64,000 nt of DNA from assembly GCF_946151075.1 (NCBI RefSeq), contig NZ_OX267715.1, positions 2,023,881 through 2,087,880 on the forward strand. The letters run 5' to 3'. The notes beneath the pieces were generated by a model. It had not been told where the DNA came from, searched no databases, and saw nothing but the letters and a program-made list of their open reading frames with translations. This document shows positions 60,901-64,000 of this stretch, piece after piece. Both the position numbers and the translations under genes were made by a program. Position 1 is the first letter of the stretch, and each line of letters starts with the position of its first letter. The stretch is from Neobacillus sp. Marseille-Q6967 (GTDB lineage: Bacteria > Bacillota > Bacilli > Bacillales > Cytobacillaceae).

Positions 60901-61836
60901 TTATACACCTTGATTAAAAATATCTGTTAAAACAGGAACAATTTGTTTCTTTCGGGAAACAACGCCCTTAAGTATAGCTGTGTTATTATTTAACGTAACA
61001 TTATACGCTTTTTCTACTGCTGCCGTTTTGTTCCCTAAAGCTAATCCAACGCTGTCATTTGTTAAAATGTCAGTAACAACAAACAAGAATAAATCCAAGT
61101 TCTTCTCTTCAATGACTTTAGAAATTTTAGCTTCTAGTTCAGCCTGGCGTTCTAGAACTTCTGCTGTATCAACAGCATTAACCTGGGCAATTTCTACTTT
61201 ACTAGAACCCATTTCGAATTCTTTTGCATCCAATGAGATTAATTCTTCAACGGATTTATCACTTAAATCCGCACCAGCCTTCAGCATTTCTAAACCATAG
61301 CTGTCTGCATCCACACCGGCAATGGCTGCTAATTCACGGGCAGCTGCAACATCTTCTTGTGTGCAGGTCGGCGATTTAAACAGCAAAGAATCAGAAATAA
61401 TCGCAGATAACATAAGTCCGGCAATTTCAGGTTTGATTTCCTTGCCATTTTCTTTATACATTTTGTTTAAAATGGTTGCGGTACAGCCAACCGGCTCGCA
61501 GCGGTAATATAAAGGATCGCTTGTTTCAAAGTTTGCAATGCGGTGATGGTCGATTACTTCTACTACACGAACATTGGTGATATCATTCGCACTCTGCTGA
61601 CGCTCATTGTGGTCAACTAAAATAACTGAATTTACTTCAGTAGCAACGGTTTCAACCAGGCGTGGGACCTCTGCATTAAATGTGTCAAGTGCATATTGTG
61701 TTTCACCATTAATTTGACCAAGGCGGACAGGCTCAACATCCATTCCTAATTGTTTTTTCAAATCTGCATAGGCAATGGCAGAACAGATCGAATCTGTATC
61801 AGGATTCTTATGACCGAAAATAAGTACTTTTTCCAT
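60901..61836 (-). CDS. ppaC: Manganese-dependent inorganic pyrophosphatase
   Basis: This family II pyrophosphatase hydrolyses pyrophosphate and keeps biosynthesis moving. The 311-residue DHH-family protein shows [30 protein letters not shown] and the C-terminal [10 protein letters not shown] substrate motif. ATG 61836, preceded by TAGGAG, gives a length close to the 309 residues of B. subtilis PpaC. Monocistronic. Confidence 0.95.
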   Translation of the reverse strand: MEKVLIFGHKNPDTDSICSAIAYADLKKQLGMDVEPVRLGQINGETQYALDTFNAEVPRLVETVATEVNSVILVDHNERQQSANDITNVRVVEVIDHHRIANFETSDPLYYRCEPVGCTATILNKMYKENGKEIKPEIAGLMLSAIISDSLLFKSPTCTQEDVAAARELAAIAGVDADSYGLEMLKAGADLSDKSVEELISLDAKEFEMGSSKVEIAQVNAVDTAEVLERQAELEAKISKVIEEKNLDLFLFVVTDILTNDSVGLALGNKTAAVEKAYNVTLNNNTAILKGVVSRKKQIVPVLTDIFNQGV

Positions 61837-61937
61837 TTTACTGCTCCTAATCATATAAAATTATGTAAGACCTTTATTGAAAACGGTCCTAACGCAAATT
61901 ATATATGAATGTGCTATAGGATTCAAAAAAAATTTAT

Positions 61938-62792
61938 TTAATTAAAACATTTTACCATCTGAACCTGCTCAGTCGTTTTCTTAAATCCATTCTCTACTAA
62001 ATACTTGATTGCTGGATTTGATAAAGAGGCATTAACAGTCGTAAAGTTTACCATTCTGCTTTCTTCCTGTGTCATAGCAGCAAAAATAGCCTTCATCAAA
62101 TCTGCGTTTACTTCTAAAAGCTCCAGTTGAAATAGAAATACTTTTTCCAGTTTCCCTTCAAGATTCCAAATTCGTTTAAATAAGCTATACCCAAGTGGTA
62201 TCTGTTCCTGATTAAAGTAGACCTGTGATTCACCTGTTTTCACGCTTTGCCACTGACATTGCCACGGTATGTTATCCTTGTAAAAAGATAAGCTAGGAAG
62301 CCTTTCTGGACGGATTGTTCTAATTTGTATTGAATGATTCCGTTTTAACTCTGGAGTTCCATTTAGGTAAACGAGGGAATCGTTAATTTTATAACCATAC
62401 CTTTCATACAATCGGATGGCTTTTTCATTTTCTTTAATAGCTTCAAGTGTAGCAACGTCAACTACTTCCTCTTCATAGATTTTTAAAGTTTCCTCCATTA
62501 ATAATCTGGAAACTCCTTTTCCACGATACTTGACGGCCACTCCAGTACCGCCATTCCAAGCGGTTTTTTTACCTGCAATGGTTCGAAACCCATTGACTAC
62601 AATCCCAACGGGCTGCTGGGCATCGAAGGCAACAATGGAATGATTTAGAGAAAGCCCCTCATTTACGAGTCTGTTAAAGAATATTTCCGGTGTCAATTCT
62701 ATTTGCACAAAATAGCCTTCAAATCCTTGATTCCAAGCGGTAATGATTTCCTGTGGTGTACATTCTGTTAATCTCTTAAAAATAATGTTCAT
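61938..62792 (-). CDS. GNAT family N-acetyltransferase
   Basis: The 284-residue protein has an N-terminal GNAT domain with the acetyl-CoA loop VAVKYRGKGVSRLLM (about 87-101) and NEKAIRLYERYGY. The second half (about 150-284) looks like a degenerate second GNAT domain ending VENGFKKTTEQ without the loop. The start follows AGGGGGG. Two-domain members with one active half are common. Substrate unknown. Confidence 0.85.
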   Translation of the reverse strand: MNIIFKRLTECTPQEIITAWNQGFEGYFVQIELTPEIFFNRLVNEGLSLNHSIVAFDAQQPVGIVVNGFRTIAGKKTAWNGGTGVAVKYRGKGVSRLLMEETLKIYEEEVVDVATLEAIKENEKAIRLYERYGYKINDSLVYLNGTPELKRNHSIQIRTIRPERLPSLSFYKDNIPWQCQWQSVKTGESQVYFNQEQIPLGYSLFKRIWNLEGKLEKVFLFQLELLEVNADLMKAIFAAMTQEESRMVNFTTVNASLSNPAIKYLVENGFKKTTEQVQMVKCFN

Positions 62793-62829
62793 TACTTTCC
62801 CCCCTCAAAATGCTCCATGATAGATTATT

Positions 62830-62863
62830 ACTAAGAAACCCAGCCAATAAAACAGGCTGGGTT
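62830..62863 (-). terminator. Terminator after the iron alcohol dehydrogenase gene
   Basis: AACCCAGCC and GGCTGGGTT form a 9-bp stem followed by TCTTAGT on the minus strand; the T-run is weak. Confidence 0.6.
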
Positions 62864-62874
62864 CTCCTAATCTA

Positions 62875-64000
62875 TTATTTCACACCAAGTGGTACGACCC
62901 TTTGACCGATTGCCGCGATTAATTCTTTCGGCATAGGGAAATTTAGGGCGGCAGGGTCTTTCATAACCGCCGGAACTGTTGCCTGCAGCGCTTCTTCTGA
63001 AATATTGTAGTCTTTGAAATCAGCAGGAAGGCCAACTTTATGCTGCAGCAAACGGATTTTTTCCACTACTTTTGCCAAGGCAGCCTCAGCTGTATCATCC
63101 TTCACTTCCACATTCAAAGCAGCAGCCAGCTCATACACTTTAGGCAGATATAACATTGGCACCATTTCCATCACAACCGGCAGGAACACAGCATTTGCCA
63201 AACCATGCGGGATCCGGAACATCGCGCCATAAGCGTGAGCCATGTTGTGCACTGGGATTGCATTTAAGGCAAAACTAAAAGCTGTAATCCCCATTAAGCT
63301 CGCTTGGAGCAAATCCATCCTCGCATTCAAATTTCCTCCGTCCGCAACAGCAACCGGTAGATTTTTTTCAATCAAGCGGATGGCATGTAAAGCATAGGCA
63401 TCCGTCAGGCCCGTAGCTGTAGGTGAAGCAAGTGCTTCAATCGCATGTGTTAATGCGTCAAACCCTGTAAATGCAGTAATAACCGGCGGCAAACCTACCG
63501 TTAAATCTGGATCCAGCACAGCCATATCAGCACTGATAAACGGGTTAATAATATTGGTTTTCATTTGGATATCTTCGTTAAAAATAACGGCAATCGGCGA
63601 AACCTCTGATCCTGTCCCTGCCGTTGTCGGGATCGCGATATGAGGTATCGGGATAAACGCTGCTTTCGGAAACTGTTCGTATAATAGTCCGCCTGGGATT
63701 GCTTCTTTAATATCAGATAACCCCTTGTGCAGTGCGTACTTTACCCCTTTAACAGTGTCAAGTACACTTCCGCCGCCAACGGCAAGTAGAGCATCTCCCC
63801 CAACTTCCTTGACATAACGGACCGCATCATTAATACAGCGGCTTTCAGCGTCCTGGCTGATGTCAAGATATTGGCCTACTAACTGTGGTCCGCTGCCATG
63901 TCCGGTTAAATTAAAAATCTCTGCTACCTTTTGGACAACACCTACTTTTTCCAAGCCTCTATCACTTAAAAGAACTACTCTCTTCGCACCAAGTCCTTCA
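62875..64000 (-). CDS. Iron-containing alcohol dehydrogenase (5' end beyond the window)
   Basis: At least 375 residues are visible; the frame stays open to the window edge (EGLGAKRVVLLSDRGLEKVG), so the N-terminus is missing. The group III dehydrogenase signatures are the NAD loop GGGSVLDTVKG, PTTAGTGSEVSP and metal-ligand motifs FDALTHAIEA and HNMAHAYGAMFRIPHG. Members reduce or oxidise alcohols, 1,2-diols or butanol; specificity cannot be assigned. The terminator lies just downstream. Confidence 0.92.
   Translation of the reverse strand, partial: EGLGAKRVVLLSDRGLEKVGVVQKVAEIFNLTGHGSGPQLVGQYLDISQDAESRCINDAVRYVKEVGGDALLAVGGGSVLDTVKGVKYALHKGLSDIKEAIPGGLLYEQFPKAAFIPIPHIAIPTTAGTGSEVSPIAVIFNEDIQMKTNIINPFISADMAVLDPDLTVGLPPVITAFTGFDALTHAIEALASPTATGLTDAYALHAIRLIEKNLPVAVADGGNLNARMDLLQASLMGITAFSFALNAIPVHNMAHAYGAMFRIPHGLANAVFLPVVMEMVPMLYLPKVYELAAALNVEVKDDTAEAALAKVVEKIRLLQHKVGLPADFKDYNISEEALQATVPAVMKDPAALNFPMPKELIAAIGQRVVPLGVK

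Overview
The window is low-GC chromosomal DNA from an endospore-forming Bacillaceae bacterium (Bacillus, Neobacillus or Mesobacillus type). The evidence is AGGAGG-type ribosome sites, frequent TTG and GTG starts, two TPP riboswitches, a gerA-type germinant-receptor operon, a Tgl spore-coat transglutaminase, a YheC/YheD-type coat gene and sporulation-like promoters. Nearly all genes lie on the minus strand. No ribosomal RNA, tRNA, CRISPR array or prophage was seen.

Layout from low to high coordinates. 0.2-4.7 kb: assimilatory nitrite module nirB-nirD-nirC-cobA, which makes sirohaem, imports nitrite and reduces it. 4.8-8.9 kb: germinant receptor A-B-C plus an overlapping 52-codon gene that looks like the small D subunit. 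9.1-17.9 kb: a tandem gamma-glutamylcyclotransferase gene, then two thiamine operons, each behind its own TPP riboswitch: pyrimidine salvage and uptake (deformylase YlmB, TenA, ThiZ-ThiX-ThiY) and ThiM-ThiD-ThiE-ThiW. 18-25 kb: MATE exporter, HisJ, a YheC/YheD-like coat gene, a glutaredoxin, a phosphoesterase, a TatD nuclease, an alpha/beta hydrolase and a PAP2-phosphatase remnant. 25-32 kb: histidine utilisation (hutU-hutI-hutG), followed by a YjiH-type membrane protein in the place where a permease would be expected and preceded by an AraC-type regulator whose receiver domain lacks the phospho-acceptor Asp. 33.8-39.4 kb: UDP-glucose and UDP-glucuronate synthesis (galU, ugd) beside a HipA-like kinase, a group-4 glycosyltransferase and a kinase with a charged, repetitive tail; this may be a spore-surface glycan cluster. 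39.7-48 kb: transporters, an ATP-grasp enzyme, an SRAP protein, flavodoxin, a lipoprotein, an alanine/glutamine symporter and an autoregulated TetR gene. 48.4-49.3 kb: a small ORF and tgl.

49.4-57.8 kb is the most unusual region. It encodes CopC and CopD copper-handling proteins, a giant six-cupredoxin multicopper oxidase (about 1321 residues) and a secreted PKD-domain protein. The oxidase keeps one complete type-1 plus trinuclear copper ligand set, in reversed order and split between its first and second repeat units. The proposed reading is an envelope copper-loaded oxidase module; its substrate is unknown and Mn(II) or another metal is only a hypothesis. 58-64 kb: a CNNM/CorC-type protein with its MerR regulator, EcsC, Mn-dependent pyrophosphatase, an acetyltransferase and an iron-containing alcohol dehydrogenase cut by the window edge.

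Two dispersed non-coding repeat families run through the window. One is a 183-184 bp MITE-like element with 13-bp terminal inverted repeats and 8-bp target duplications (three copies). The other is headed by GGTGACAGGCACC and carries GGACA/TGTCC hairpins (six copies). One MITE sits between a TPP riboswitch terminator and the first thiamine salvage gene, and one copy of the second family supplies the stop codon of hutG.
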